Part shown: positions 1 to 6,757 of the stretch, in pieces
How positions within the stretch are numbered: the first letter of the stretch is position 1
How the letters are laid out: the number at the start of each line of letters is the position of its first letter
Origin: Myxococcales bacterium
GTDB lineage: Bacteria > Myxococcota_A > Polyangia > Polyangiales > Polyangiaceae
Assembly (NCBI GenBank): GCA_016191785.1
Contig: JACPVJ010000189.1
Location: 1-40,280 of the forward strand
Length of the DNA: 40,280 nt
Direction of reading: 5' to 3'
Notes under the pieces: generated by a model
Told to the model about the DNA's origin: nothing
Seen by the model: the letters and a program-made list of their open reading frames with translations, nothing else
Databases searched by the model: none
Made by a program: the position numbers and the translations under genes

Positions 1-170
1 ACACCACGCCGACGCGCGCGACCCGCCAGCCGCGGCCGCCATCCAACACCACGCCGACGCGCGCGACCCGCCAGCCGCGGCCGCCATCCAACACCACGCC
101 GACGCGCGCGACCCGCCAGCCGCGCCACCCTCCCAACACCGCGCCGCGCGTGCGCGACCCGCCAGCCGGC
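1..170. repeat. 45-bp tandem repeat, about 3.8 copies
   Basis: Copies at 1-45 and 46-90 are identical. The copy at 91-135 matches for its first 30 bases and then diverges. A fourth partial copy lies at 136-170. The unit is a multiple of three and stays open in several frames, so it could be the 3' end of a repeat-containing gene entering from the left, but no start or convincing codon pattern is visible. The array is cut by the window edge, so its full length is unknown. Confidence 0.85.
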
Positions 171-216
171 TTGCACGCCTGCTCGATCTCCTCCGATATT
201 CTGACACAATGCGGAC

Positions 217-813
217 ATGCTTCGCGCTGCCTTCGCGTTCGTTGCTTTCATCGGGTTGTTGCCCTTCGCCTGCGGCGGTGAGAGCTCGACGGACGACGAC
301 ACCGGCGGCGCGGGCGGCACCGGCGGCGCCGGCGGCTCGGCCTCGGGCGGCACCGGCGGCACGAACGACTGCGGGCCACCGATCACGGGCGACTGCGTCG
401 TGTGTGGGAAGTACGCCCTCAAGGTGTGCTCTGGCGGAACGTGGACCTGCCCGGAAGAGGTCAACTGCCCCGACGCCGGCTGCGACAGCGGCAAGGTTCA
501 GACCGTGGACGGCTGCCTGACCTGCACAGAGGCATCGACCAAACTGGGCAGCAGCATCGAGGCCGCGCGCAAGGCCAATGCCAGCTGTGGCACCGAGGCC
601 GATTGTGTTCTCACCGGTGCCAGCACCGCCTGCTCCGGCTCGTGTCAGGTGGCCGTGGCCAAGTCCGGCGAGGCCGCGTTCCAGGCCGCGCTCTCGAAGC
701 TCGACACGGACTACTGCAAGGCGTTCGTTCCGACCTGCGGCTACAGCTCCCCGAAGTGCGCCGCCCCGACGCTGGTGTGCACTCTGGGGCTCTGTGAAGT
801 GAGCTTCAAGTAG
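217..813 (+). CDS. Cysteine-rich putative lipoprotein
   Basis: This encodes 198 residues. A hydrophobic signal segment (residues 3-18) ends in a lipobox-like LLPFAC with the lipidated Cys at about residue 19. An acidic and then Gly/Ser/Thr-rich linker follows (about 20-50), then a Cys-rich region with roughly 18 cysteines, suggesting a disulfide-stabilised domain outside the cytoplasm. The ATG at 217 is preferred because its frame has a stop at 202; the ATG at 209 is in another frame that gives no sensible protein. No clear ribosome binding site is seen. This linker type is common in Polyangiales surface lipoproteins. The family and function are not recognised. Confidence 0.85.
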   Translation: MLRAAFAFVAFIGLLPFACGGESSTDDDTGGAGGTGGAGGSASGGTGGTNDCGPPITGDCVVCGKYALKVCSGGTWTCPEEVNCPDAGCDSGKVQTVDGCLTCTEASTKLGSSIEAARKANASCGTEADCVLTGASTACSGSCQVAVAKSGEAAFQAALSKLDTDYCKAFVPTCGYSSPKCAAPTLVCTLGLCEVSFK

Positions 814-978
814 CGTCGAGTCCAGCTCCCCTCGCCGAAGCGCTACCGTTCGCGCCGCCGGTCCGCGCGCTCGAACCGAGCTGATTTCCACCACAATTCC
901 TGGGGCGCGGGGGACGGTTGACGGAGCCGGGGCGCCATGAAACGCCTGTCGTTTCCCACGAAGGGGAGGTATCGAAAC

Positions 979-1338
979 ATGTTCCAAAACGCATTGTTCG
1001 TAGGTTGGGGTGAGCCGGTCCGGGGTCGCGAGCAGGTCGCGACGAAGGTCTTCGGCGAGTGGGTCGAGATGCTCGGCAGCTGGAAGACCAAGGGCTCCAT
1101 CGAGAGCTTCACGCCGGTCTTCTTGACGCCGCGCGGTGGCGAGCTCGCCGGGTTCTTTCTGATCACCGGCAACGCCGCCAAGCTCAATGAGCTGGCGACG
1201 GGCGAGGAGATCCGTCGAGCCACCATGCGAGCGGAGCTGATCGTCGAGCGCTTCGGGGTGATCACTGCCATCACCGGCGACGAAGTCGGCAAGCAGATGG
1301 CGCTCTTCAGCAGCATGAGCGCCGAGCTCGCAAAGTGA
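979..1338 (+). CDS. Small conserved protein, possible alpha/beta-barrel (ABM/YCII-like) fold
   Basis: This encodes 119 residues. The start at 979 is chosen over 937 because a strong GGAGG lies at about 964-969, eight bases before this ATG; the 14 extra residues of the longer form look non-coding. The protein opens FQNALFVGWGEP and alternates short strands with two helices, ending in a stretch around FGVITAITG. This resembles small ferredoxin-like alpha/beta proteins, but no catalytic motif is visible. It has no signal peptide, so it is probably cytoplasmic. It stands alone, followed by a hairpin repeat that may end transcription. The function is unknown. Confidence 0.8.
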   Translation: MFQNALFVGWGEPVRGREQVATKVFGEWVEMLGSWKTKGSIESFTPVFLTPRGGELAGFFLITGNAAKLNELATGEEIRRATMRAELIVERFGVITAITGDEVGKQMALFSSMSAELAK

Positions 1339-1348
1339 CGTAACGTAA

Positions 1349-1448
1349 GAGCGAGTCTCGTGCGAAACGGCGTTCCTTCGGGGGCGCCGTGGCGTGAGCG
1401 CGAGGCTCGGACGAGACGGCGTTCCTTCGGGGGCGCCGTTTCGTTTTT
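1349..1448. terminator. Twin 49-bp repeat with two hairpins and a T-tract
   Basis: Two copies of a 49-bp unit start near 1349 and 1398. Each contains the same 24-base hairpin (1367-1390 and 1416-1439) with stem ACGGCG/CGCCGT and loop TTCCTTCGGGGG. The second is followed by TTCGTTTTT, which makes it a plausible intrinsic terminator for the plus-strand gene ending at 1338. It sits between convergent genes. The hairpin may also be a dispersed palindromic element, which cannot be judged from one window. Confidence 0.7.
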
Positions 1449-1479
1449 GTGGCTGCCTGACGCGGCCGCCCCGCCCCGG

Positions 1480-3171
1480 TCACTTCGGCGGCGGTGGTCG
1501 CTCGTAGACCCAGACCACCGGCACGCCGTCGTACGTGCCGACGCGCGCCGGCGCCACCGTGCCGTAGTCGACCCAGATCTGGTACTCGACCCGCAGCATG
1601 TGGGGTTCGTGGTGGTAGAGCGAGAAGCTCGCGCCGGCCGGAGACCACACGGGCCGCAGGTCGCCGCGCAGGCGGCCATCCTTCACCATCTGATCCCAGC
1701 TCTGCATCGCCGTGTCGTGGACGTACACGCTGGCGTTGGGCGGTGCGCGCTCGTTCAAGAAACCCTGCACGGCGCCGGTGGTGTAACCCCAGAACGATCG
1801 GTTGAGCCCCAGGCTGGCGGCGCCGGGCGCCCCACCGACCAACGGCGTGTACGCGGCCAGCCCCCAGGGGTGCGAGCCGATGGCAATGGCAATGGGCGCG
1901 GCGGTGACCGCGAGCGCCAGCGCAGCAGTCGTGGCGAGCTTCACCGCGCGGCCGCGCTCGGCGGTGAGCGCGCGCGCCGCGAGCACGAAGCCCTGGGCGG
2001 CAAAGAGCGCGAGGAACGGATAGGCCGTGATCCAGTGCTTGGTGCCGCCGAAGATCGGCGTGCCCTTCGAGATCCACGGCGCGTAGCTGGTCAAGATGCA
2101 CCCGAGCCAGAGCAGCTCGGTCGAGAACAGGTCGCGATCGAGGGGCGTGGGCGCGTCGCCAAAACCCAGGCGCCGCGCGAGCCAGCCCAGGCGCACCGCC
2201 CCGCCGCGCTTCACGCCGGCGCCGAGCCCGATCAAGAACAAGAGCAGCGTGACCGCGGGCACCGTGGCGAGGGTCGTCACCCACGCATAGCCGAGCGGCA
2301 TGGGCGGCTTCCAGTACGTCCGCCCGAGGAACTCCATGTTGTAGTACTCGTGGCCGGTGTGGAACGCCACGTACGCTGCCAGGCGCTTGCCCGTGTCGTG
2401 CCAGATCCAAGGCCACCCGAGATAGAACACCACGGGGCCAATCACGGCCATGGCCACCAGGGCCAGCGGAGCGCGTACGCTGCCGGCGCGAAGCTCGCGC
2501 CAGAAGCCTTCGCCCCGAGCGATCACGAAGTGCACGATCAGCGCCGGCGGCAGGAGCCAAGAGTTGTGCTTGGTGTTCAGCAGAAGGCCGTAGAGCACGC
2601 CGGTGGCGAGGGCCCACCCCCAGCCGCCGCCAGAGATCGAGCGCCAGTAGGCGTAGGTCGTGACCAGCCACATCGCCGCCACTGGCATGTCGAAGCAGTC
2701 GAGGTGCGAATGGTAGAAGACGTGCGGCATCATCGCGAACGACACCGCGGCCACCAGACCCGCCACGCGCCCGCTCACCCGACGGCCCCAGAGGTAGGTC
2801 ACCGCCACGGCCAGGCCCGAGAGCGCCATGCCCGGGAAGCGGAAGCTGGTGCCCTCCTCCGCGAACAGCTTCCACTTGGCGAAGAGGAAGTGATGCGACA
2901 GCGCGAACAGCGACTTCACGAAGGCCGGGTGCTCGCTGTTGGCCGCCCAGAAGCGATCGATGTTGGCGCGCTCGAAGGCGGCCGTGGGCGACTCGAAGAG
3001 CAGCGAAAACCAGCCCTCGTAGCTCCTCGCGGCCTGGAAGTAGAAGCCCTCGTCGCGGGCATAGCCAAGGTCGTTGTTGGTCGCGAGCAGGAGCGCGACG
3101 TAGGCCACGGCGAGCGCCAGCCCGATGGTCGGGTCCGCGAGCGCCGACAGGAAGCGTCGAGCCCAGCTCAT
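1480..3171 (-). CDS. Membrane glycosyltransferase, GT39/ArnT-like
   Basis: This encodes 563 residues with about ten or more hydrophobic segments. After the first membrane segment comes ARDEGFYFQAARSY (Asp40-Glu41), the acidic motif of the first periplasmic loop of GT-C enzymes such as PMT and ArnT. It is followed by a SEHPAFVK segment that matches the conserved EHPP-type region. These enzymes transfer a sugar from a polyprenyl-phosphate donor to a lipid or protein on the outer face of the inner membrane. The soluble C-terminal part (about 430-563) is probably periplasmic. The ATG overlaps the stop of the upstream gene by ATGA, so the two are translationally coupled. The acceptor and the sugar are not known. 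Confidence 0.85.
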   Translation of the reverse strand: MSWARRFLSALADPTIGLALAVAYVALLLATNNDLGYARDEGFYFQAARSYEGWFSLLFESPTAAFERANIDRFWAANSEHPAFVKSLFALSHHFLFAKWKLFAEEGTSFRFPGMALSGLAVAVTYLWGRRVSGRVAGLVAAVSFAMMPHVFYHSHLDCFDMPVAAMWLVTTYAYWRSISGGGWGWALATGVLYGLLLNTKHNSWLLPPALIVHFVIARGEGFWRELRAGSVRAPLALVAMAVIGPVVFYLGWPWIWHDTGKRLAAYVAFHTGHEYYNMEFLGRTYWKPPMPLGYAWVTTLATVPAVTLLLFLIGLGAGVKRGGAVRLGWLARRLGFGDAPTPLDRDLFSTELLWLGCILTSYAPWISKGTPIFGGTKHWITAYPFLALFAAQGFVLAARALTAERGRAVKLATTAALALAVTAAPIAIAIGSHPWGLAAYTPLVGGAPGAASLGLNRSFWGYTTGAVQGFLNERAPPNASVYVHDTAMQSWDQMVKDGRLRGDLRPVWSPAGASFSLYHHEPHMLRVEYQIWVDYGTVAPARVGTYDGVPVVWVYERPPPPK

Positions 3172-4079
3172 CGGCTGTCCGCCTGGAAGCAGAAGTGCCG
3201 GTCCTTGACGTTCGCCGCGCTGATCTCGAACTCGACGTCCAGGGTCTCGCCGGCGCGCCCGGTCTCGAAGCGGAACGGCGCGAAGCCCTCCTCGTCACGG
3301 TGCGCGTGCTTGCCGATGCTGGCCCCCGCGATGCGCACCTCGATCTCGACCGGCGTGGCCCCGACGCTGTCGCGGAACAGAAGCCACGGCAGGCCACCCC
3401 ACCCGCGGATGGTCTTGCCGAGCGGGACGCGCTCGAAGCGAATGCGGAGCGGGCCGCCCGGAGGTGGGTGGGCCCAGATGCAGCGGCGCGGGCGGTACTC
3501 TCGGTCGTCGTCGATCACGGTGACGCCGGCGAAGAACCAGTCCCCACTCTTGCAGATGAAGCGCTGGGCGGGGAAGGTCGGGTTGCCACCGAGCCCGCCG
3601 GCGCTGACCGGCGCGTTCGGGTTCCACCCGCAGGGCGCGACGCCTTCGAACACCTGCGCGTGCTCGGGCGTGACGTGATCGACGAAGTCGAAGCTCACCG
3701 GTTCGGGCGCGGGGTTCTCGAGGGTGCGCACGGTGAAGCGCCCGTGGTTCTGCTCACCCACCGTGCGCCAGCCCGCGAGCTCCGGGGCCCGCTCGCCCAT
3801 GGCCGAGATCTCGATCGCCCGCGGGTAGCGGCTCTCGTCGGAGCGGGCGACGTCGGCGAGGGGCATCAGCGCGTCACCCAGCGCGTGCCGCGCCAGCGGA
3901 TCGGCCCAGCGCGGCGCGACCACCACCAGCTCGCGGGCCTGACGCAGCGCCGCCACCGGCTCGCGCAAGCGCGCCCATTCCTCAGCGCGGGGCGCTCGGC
4001 GCGCGAAGTGGTAGTAGGCTCCGAGCTCCACCACGCCGGCGAGCGGCACGGCCAGCCAGAGCAAGCGCCGAGGGGTCAT
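3168..4079 (-). CDS. Membrane-anchored periplasmic protein coupled to the GT39 enzyme
   Basis: This encodes 303 residues. A single N-terminal hydrophobic segment (about 5-22) follows a short basic start and would anchor the protein or serve as an uncleaved signal. The rest is soluble and looks beta-rich toward the C-terminus, with WGGLPWLLFRD and an EIEVRIAG stretch. Three cysteines lie in the mature part. No known domain is recognised. It is the first gene of a two-gene operon with the GT39 glycosyltransferase (ATGA overlap), so a role in handling or presenting its sugar or acceptor is an inference from position only. Confidence 0.8.
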   Translation of the reverse strand: MTPRRLLWLAVPLAGVVELGAYYHFARRAPRAEEWARLREPVAALRQARELVVVAPRWADPLARHALGDALMPLADVARSDESRYPRAIEISAMGERAPELAGWRTVGEQNHGRFTVRTLENPAPEPVSFDFVDHVTPEHAQVFEGVAPCGWNPNAPVSAGGLGGNPTFPAQRFICKSGDWFFAGVTVIDDDREYRPRRCIWAHPPPGGPLRIRFERVPLGKTIRGWGGLPWLLFRDSVGATPVEIEVRIAGASIGKHAHRDEEGFAPFRFETGRAGETLDVEFEISAANVKDRHFCFQADSR

Positions 4080-4178
4080 GGGGGGCGGCAGCTTAGGTCA
4101 AAGTCGGGCCCGACCTGGCGCCGGACCGACACCCTCGACGCCGCCCCCACCTGCATGGGCCAATTTTTCGGCGACGCA

Positions 4179-4211
4179 CTGCGGCGTTTTCAGTTTTGCA
4201 ATGCCCCGCAG
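4179..4211 (+). promoter_or_regulatory. Inverted repeat, candidate enhancer-binding site
   Basis: CTGCGGCG at 4179-4186 faces CCCCGCAG at 4204-4211 (7 of 8 pairs). It lies about 45-75 bases upstream of the sigma-54-type promoter, a suitable place for an activator of the NtrC family. The assignment is positional only. Confidence 0.35.
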
Positions 4212-4253
4212 GAGCCCTGGCTCGTAACCCGCTGAAACCCGGATAAAATGACC

Positions 4254-4269
4254 TGGCACAGCCCGTGCA
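4254..4269 (+). promoter_or_regulatory. Sigma-54 (-24/-12) promoter
   Basis: TGGCACAGCCCGTGCA matches the RpoN consensus TGGCACR-N4-TTGCW at every fixed position except one (G for the first T of TTGC). The GG and GC doublets have the required spacing. With GC at -13/-12, transcription would start at about 4280, exactly where the first predicted stem-loop of the downstream RNA begins. Confidence 0.8.
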
Positions 4270-4332
4270 ATCTAGCGTAATCGGCGGCAGCGACGGACTG
4301 CTAGACGGACCTCACTCCCGCCGGTCACTACG

Positions 4333-4381
4333 CACGGTGACGTCGACGTACCCCCCCCTCCGTTGGCGTCACCGTGTTTTT
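4333..4381 (+). terminator. Intrinsic terminator 1 (SL2) with C8 loop
   Basis: CACGGTGACG (4333-4342) pairs perfectly with CGTCACCGTG (4367-4376), followed by five T. An inner ACG/CGT (4346-4348 with 4361-4363) would leave a loop dominated by C8. Confidence 0.85.
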
Positions 4382-4386
4382 CTCAC

Positions 4387-4439
4387 CCACGGCAGTGTCG
4401 GAACGTCCCCCCCCGTCCGGCCTGCCGTGGTTTTTTTTT
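4387..4439 (+). terminator. Intrinsic terminator 2 (SL3) with C8 loop
   Basis: CCACGGCAG (4387-4395) pairs perfectly with CTGCCGTGG (4422-4430), followed by nine T (4431-4439). It is one of the strongest terminator-like structures in the window and ends 25 bases before the ATG of the next gene. Confidence 0.9.
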
Positions 4440-4464
4440 GTCTCGCGTGTAGAAGTCCCGGGCG

Positions 4465-5061
4465 ATGTCCCACGCCCGGAAGTTCCGTGACGAAGCGATC
4501 GAGATCCTGAAGCTGCTCGACACCGAGGCCATCGAGCGCCTTGCTGCCGAGCTGCACGCGCTCGGCACCCGCGGTGGGCGGCTGTTAATCTTGGGCGTGG
4601 GCGGCAGCGCCGCGAACGCCTCCCACGCGGTCAACGACTTCCGCAAGCTCTGCGGGATCGAGACCTATGCACCGACCGACAACGTCTCGGAGCTCACCGC
4701 ACGGGTGAACGACGACGGGTGGGAGACCACCTTCGAGCGGTGGCTCGAGGTGAGCCGGCTGTGCGAAAGCGACATGGTGCTGGTCTTGTCGGTCGGCGGC
4801 GGCAACCTCGAGAAGAACGTCAGCCCCAACCTGGTCCGAGCGCTCGGGTTGGCCAAGAAGGTCGGGGCCAAGGTCGGCGGCATCGTCGGCCGTGACGGCG
4901 GCTACACCGCGCAAGTGGCCGATGCTTGCGTGATCGTGCCGACGGTGAATTCCGAGGCCATCACCCCGCACACCGAGGCGTTTCAAGCGGTGGTGTGGCA
5001 CCTGCTGGTGTCGCACCCAACCCTGCAGAAGGCCGCCACCAAGTGGGAGAGCACGCGATGA
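4465..5061 (+). CDS. gmhA: Phosphoheptose isomerase-like SIS-domain protein
   Basis: This encodes 198 residues, the usual length for sedoheptulose-7-phosphate isomerases, which make D-glycero-D-manno-heptose 7-phosphate, the first step of ADP- and GDP-heptose synthesis. The phosphosugar-binding loop LGVGGSAANASH (about 43-54) is clear, and a TPHTEAFQAVVWH helix near the C-terminus holds the expected late His. The usual GmhA active-site Glu region reads NDFRK here, so a related substrate is possible. It begins 25 bases after a strong terminator, so it either has its own promoter or depends on readthrough from the sigma-54-type promoter. The stop overlaps the next ATG (ATGA). Heptose kinase- and guanylyltransferase-like genes lie at 13942-15629. 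Confidence 0.85.
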   Translation: MSHARKFRDEAIEILKLLDTEAIERLAAELHALGTRGGRLLILGVGGSAANASHAVNDFRKLCGIETYAPTDNVSELTARVNDDGWETTFERWLEVSRLCESDMVLVLSVGGGNLEKNVSPNLVRALGLAKKVGAKVGGIVGRDGGYTAQVADACVIVPTVNSEAITPHTEAFQAVVWHLLVSHPTLQKAATKWESTR

Positions 5062-6005
5062 AGACGCTGGTCATCGGCGGCGCGGGCTTCATCGGCAGCC
5101 ACCTGGTCGATCGGCTGGTGAGCCGCGGCCCGGTCACCCTCTTCGACAACATGAGCGTGGGCAAGCGCGAGTTCGTCGCCGAGCACCTGAGCTCGGGCGC
5201 CGCGCGCCTGGTCGAGGGCGAGCTGCTCGAGCTCGATCAGGTCTGCGAGGTCGTGAAAGGCCACGACGTGGTCTTTCACCTGGCGGCCAACCCCGAGGCC
5301 CGATGGGGACTCGAGAACCCACGCCTCGACCTCGAGCAGGGGACGATCGCCACATGGAACGTGCTCGAGGCGATGCGCCGTGGCGGGGTGAAGTCCCTGG
5401 TGTTCTCGTCGTCGGGGACGATGTACGGCGACACCGCCGAGGTGTGCGCCGAAGGTGACCTGGGCGCCTTGCCGATCTCGCTCTACGGCGCGAGCAAGTT
5501 CGCGTGCGAGGCGCTGATCAGCGCGTACGTCGAGTGCTTCGGGCTGCGCGGCCTGATCTATCGCTTCGGCAACGTGGTCGGCCCCCGAGGGACCCACGGC
5601 GCCGCCCTGGATTTCCTCAAGAAGCTGAAGGTCACGCCGGACGAGCTCGAAGTCTTGGGGGACGGCGCCCAGGCCAAGCCCTACGTGTTCGTGACCGACT
5701 GCGTCGACGGCATGCTGTTCGGCCTCGACCACACGACCGGTCCGCTGGACATCTTTAACATCGCGCCACCGGACTTCACCAGCGTGCGGCGCATCGCCGA
5801 GCTGTGCATCGCCGCGTCACCCAACCCCCAGGCGCGGATCCGCTATGCCGGCGGCACCCGTGGCTGGCCGGGGGACGTGCCCCAGTCTCGGATCGACCCG
5901 AGCAAGCTCGCGGCGCTCGGCTGGCGCGTCTCGAAGACCAGCGACGAGGCGGTCTCCAGCGCGGTGAACGCGCTGGCGGTCGAGGTGTTCGGCGCCCGGG
6001 CGTGA
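5058..6005 (+). CDS. NAD-dependent nucleotide-sugar epimerase/dehydratase
   Basis: This encodes 315 residues of an extended short-chain dehydrogenase. The NAD-binding GGAGFIGS is at 7-14, the FSSSGTMYG strand that supplies the catalytic Thr/Ser is at 116-124, and the Tyr143-x3-Lys147 pair lies in YGASK. RFGNVVGPR follows at about 169-177. The start at 5058 overlaps the isomerase stop by ATGA; a longer in-frame form from 4926 would run inside the isomerase. In context it probably acts on a nucleotide-activated heptose or related sugar for surface polysaccharide, but the exact reaction (epimerase or dehydratase) cannot be told from sequence. Confidence 0.88.
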   Translation: MKTLVIGGAGFIGSHLVDRLVSRGPVTLFDNMSVGKREFVAEHLSSGAARLVEGELLELDQVCEVVKGHDVVFHLAANPEARWGLENPRLDLEQGTIATWNVLEAMRRGGVKSLVFSSSGTMYGDTAEVCAEGDLGALPISLYGASKFACEALISAYVECFGLRGLIYRFGNVVGPRGTHGAALDFLKKLKVTPDELEVLGDGAQAKPYVFVTDCVDGMLFGLDHTTGPLDIFNIAPPDFTSVRRIAELCIAASPNPQARIRYAGGTRGWPGDVPQSRIDPSKLAALGWRVSKTSDEAVSSAVNALAVEVFGARA

Positions 6006-6035
6006 GCCCGAGCGCGGGACGACGCTCGCTCTGCC

Positions 6036-6704
6036 TCAGTGGTACACGCCGGTGACGAGCAGCCCCATGCTGGTCGCGGTGCCGGACTGGCTCGAGTCGT
6101 CGCGGTTCTTGGTGCCGGCAAGGCCGCCGCGCGCCATCAGGCCAAGGGACCACTGGCTCGACAACCAGTGCGCGTACCCGACCCAGAAGTTCCCGCCGAT
6201 GCCAGAGGTATTCAGATCGTTGCCGATCTCGGTGCCGAAGATCTCGAGGTCGATGGTGTCGAGCACCAAGAGCGTGTAGCCCGCGAGCAGCCCGACGCTG
6301 AAGCCCCCGTTGCGATCGGGGAACCACTCCACGAACGGGCCGATGGTCCCTCGCGCCAGATTGCCGGTGCCCGTGCTCGACCCCGCGTCGAACTCGGCGT
6401 CCTGCGCCATCTCGAACTGGTAGCCGCCGCCGACCACCAAGCCAGGTGCGGGCGTTCCACCCAGCAGCACGTCGAGCATCGCGCCCCCGCCGCTCACCTC
6501 CGTGTCCGGCGCCTTCTCGCCGCCGCTGAACTTGGCCTTCAGCGCGCCGCCGCCCAGGGCCAGTCGCAAGTAGAACCCGTCGTGGGTCCGCGCCGTGGCG
6601 TCTGCTTCGGCGTGGCCCGCAGGCGCAGGCTGCGCGAGGGCCCTCGTTGACCAGAGCACCATCAGAGCGGCGATCAGCCCTGGCACGGTGACGGGGTGCG
6701 ACAT
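6036..6704 (-). CDS. Outer-membrane beta-barrel-like protein
   Basis: This encodes 222 residues from the ATG at 6704 (a GTG lies one codon earlier). A cleavable signal peptide ends at about TRALA-QP (residue 24). The mature part alternates Gly-rich and aromatic strands such as FYLRLALGGGALKA, VVGGGYQFEM and FWVGYAHWL, typical of small 8- to 10-stranded outer-membrane barrels. It ends in an aromatic-containing strand (LLVTGVYH) rather than a clean terminal Phe. It is convergent with the epimerase, 30 bases from its end. The function is unknown. Confidence 0.8.
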   Translation of the reverse strand: MSHPVTVPGLIAALMVLWSTRALAQPAPAGHAEADATARTHDGFYLRLALGGGALKAKFSGGEKAPDTEVSGGGAMLDVLLGGTPAPGLVVGGGYQFEMAQDAEFDAGSSTGTGNLARGTIGPFVEWFPDRNGGFSVGLLAGYTLLVLDTIDLEIFGTEIGNDLNTSGIGGNFWVGYAHWLSSQWSLGLMARGGLAGTKNRDDSSQSGTATSMGLLVTGVYH

Positions 6705-6757
6705 CACGACCAGCTTACACCGTTCACGGGCGCTCGACGCCGAGGCGGGCAGCGACC

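Larger units (their letters stand above)
4280..4439 (+). ncRNA. Putative sigma-54-dependent small RNA with three stem-loops
   Basis: From the predicted start, three stem-loops follow. SL1 pairs 4280-4287 with 4318-4325. SL2 pairs 4333-4342 with 4367-4376 (10 perfect pairs). SL3 pairs 4387-4395 with 4422-4430 (9 perfect pairs plus an inner CGGA/TCCG). SL2 and SL3 are each followed by a T-tract, so a short form of about 100 nt and a long form of about 160 nt are expected. The loops of SL2 and SL3 each hold eight consecutive C residues (4351-4358 and 4407-4414), with ACGT just before. No ORF is visible. The layout recalls Pxr of Myxococcus xanthus, a sigma-54-dependent regulatory RNA with stem-loops and two forms; homology cannot be judged here. 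The alternative is a terminator-controlled leader of the gene at 4465. Confidence 0.75.

Noticed and set aside
1..170. CRISPR array
   Set aside because: The 45-bp units are directly abutting with no spacers of differing sequence.
1360..3678. 772-codon plus-strand open frame
   Set aside because: It lies opposite the GT39 gene and its partner; its product is Arg/His/Ala-rich with no domain, as expected for the antisense of a high-GC gene.
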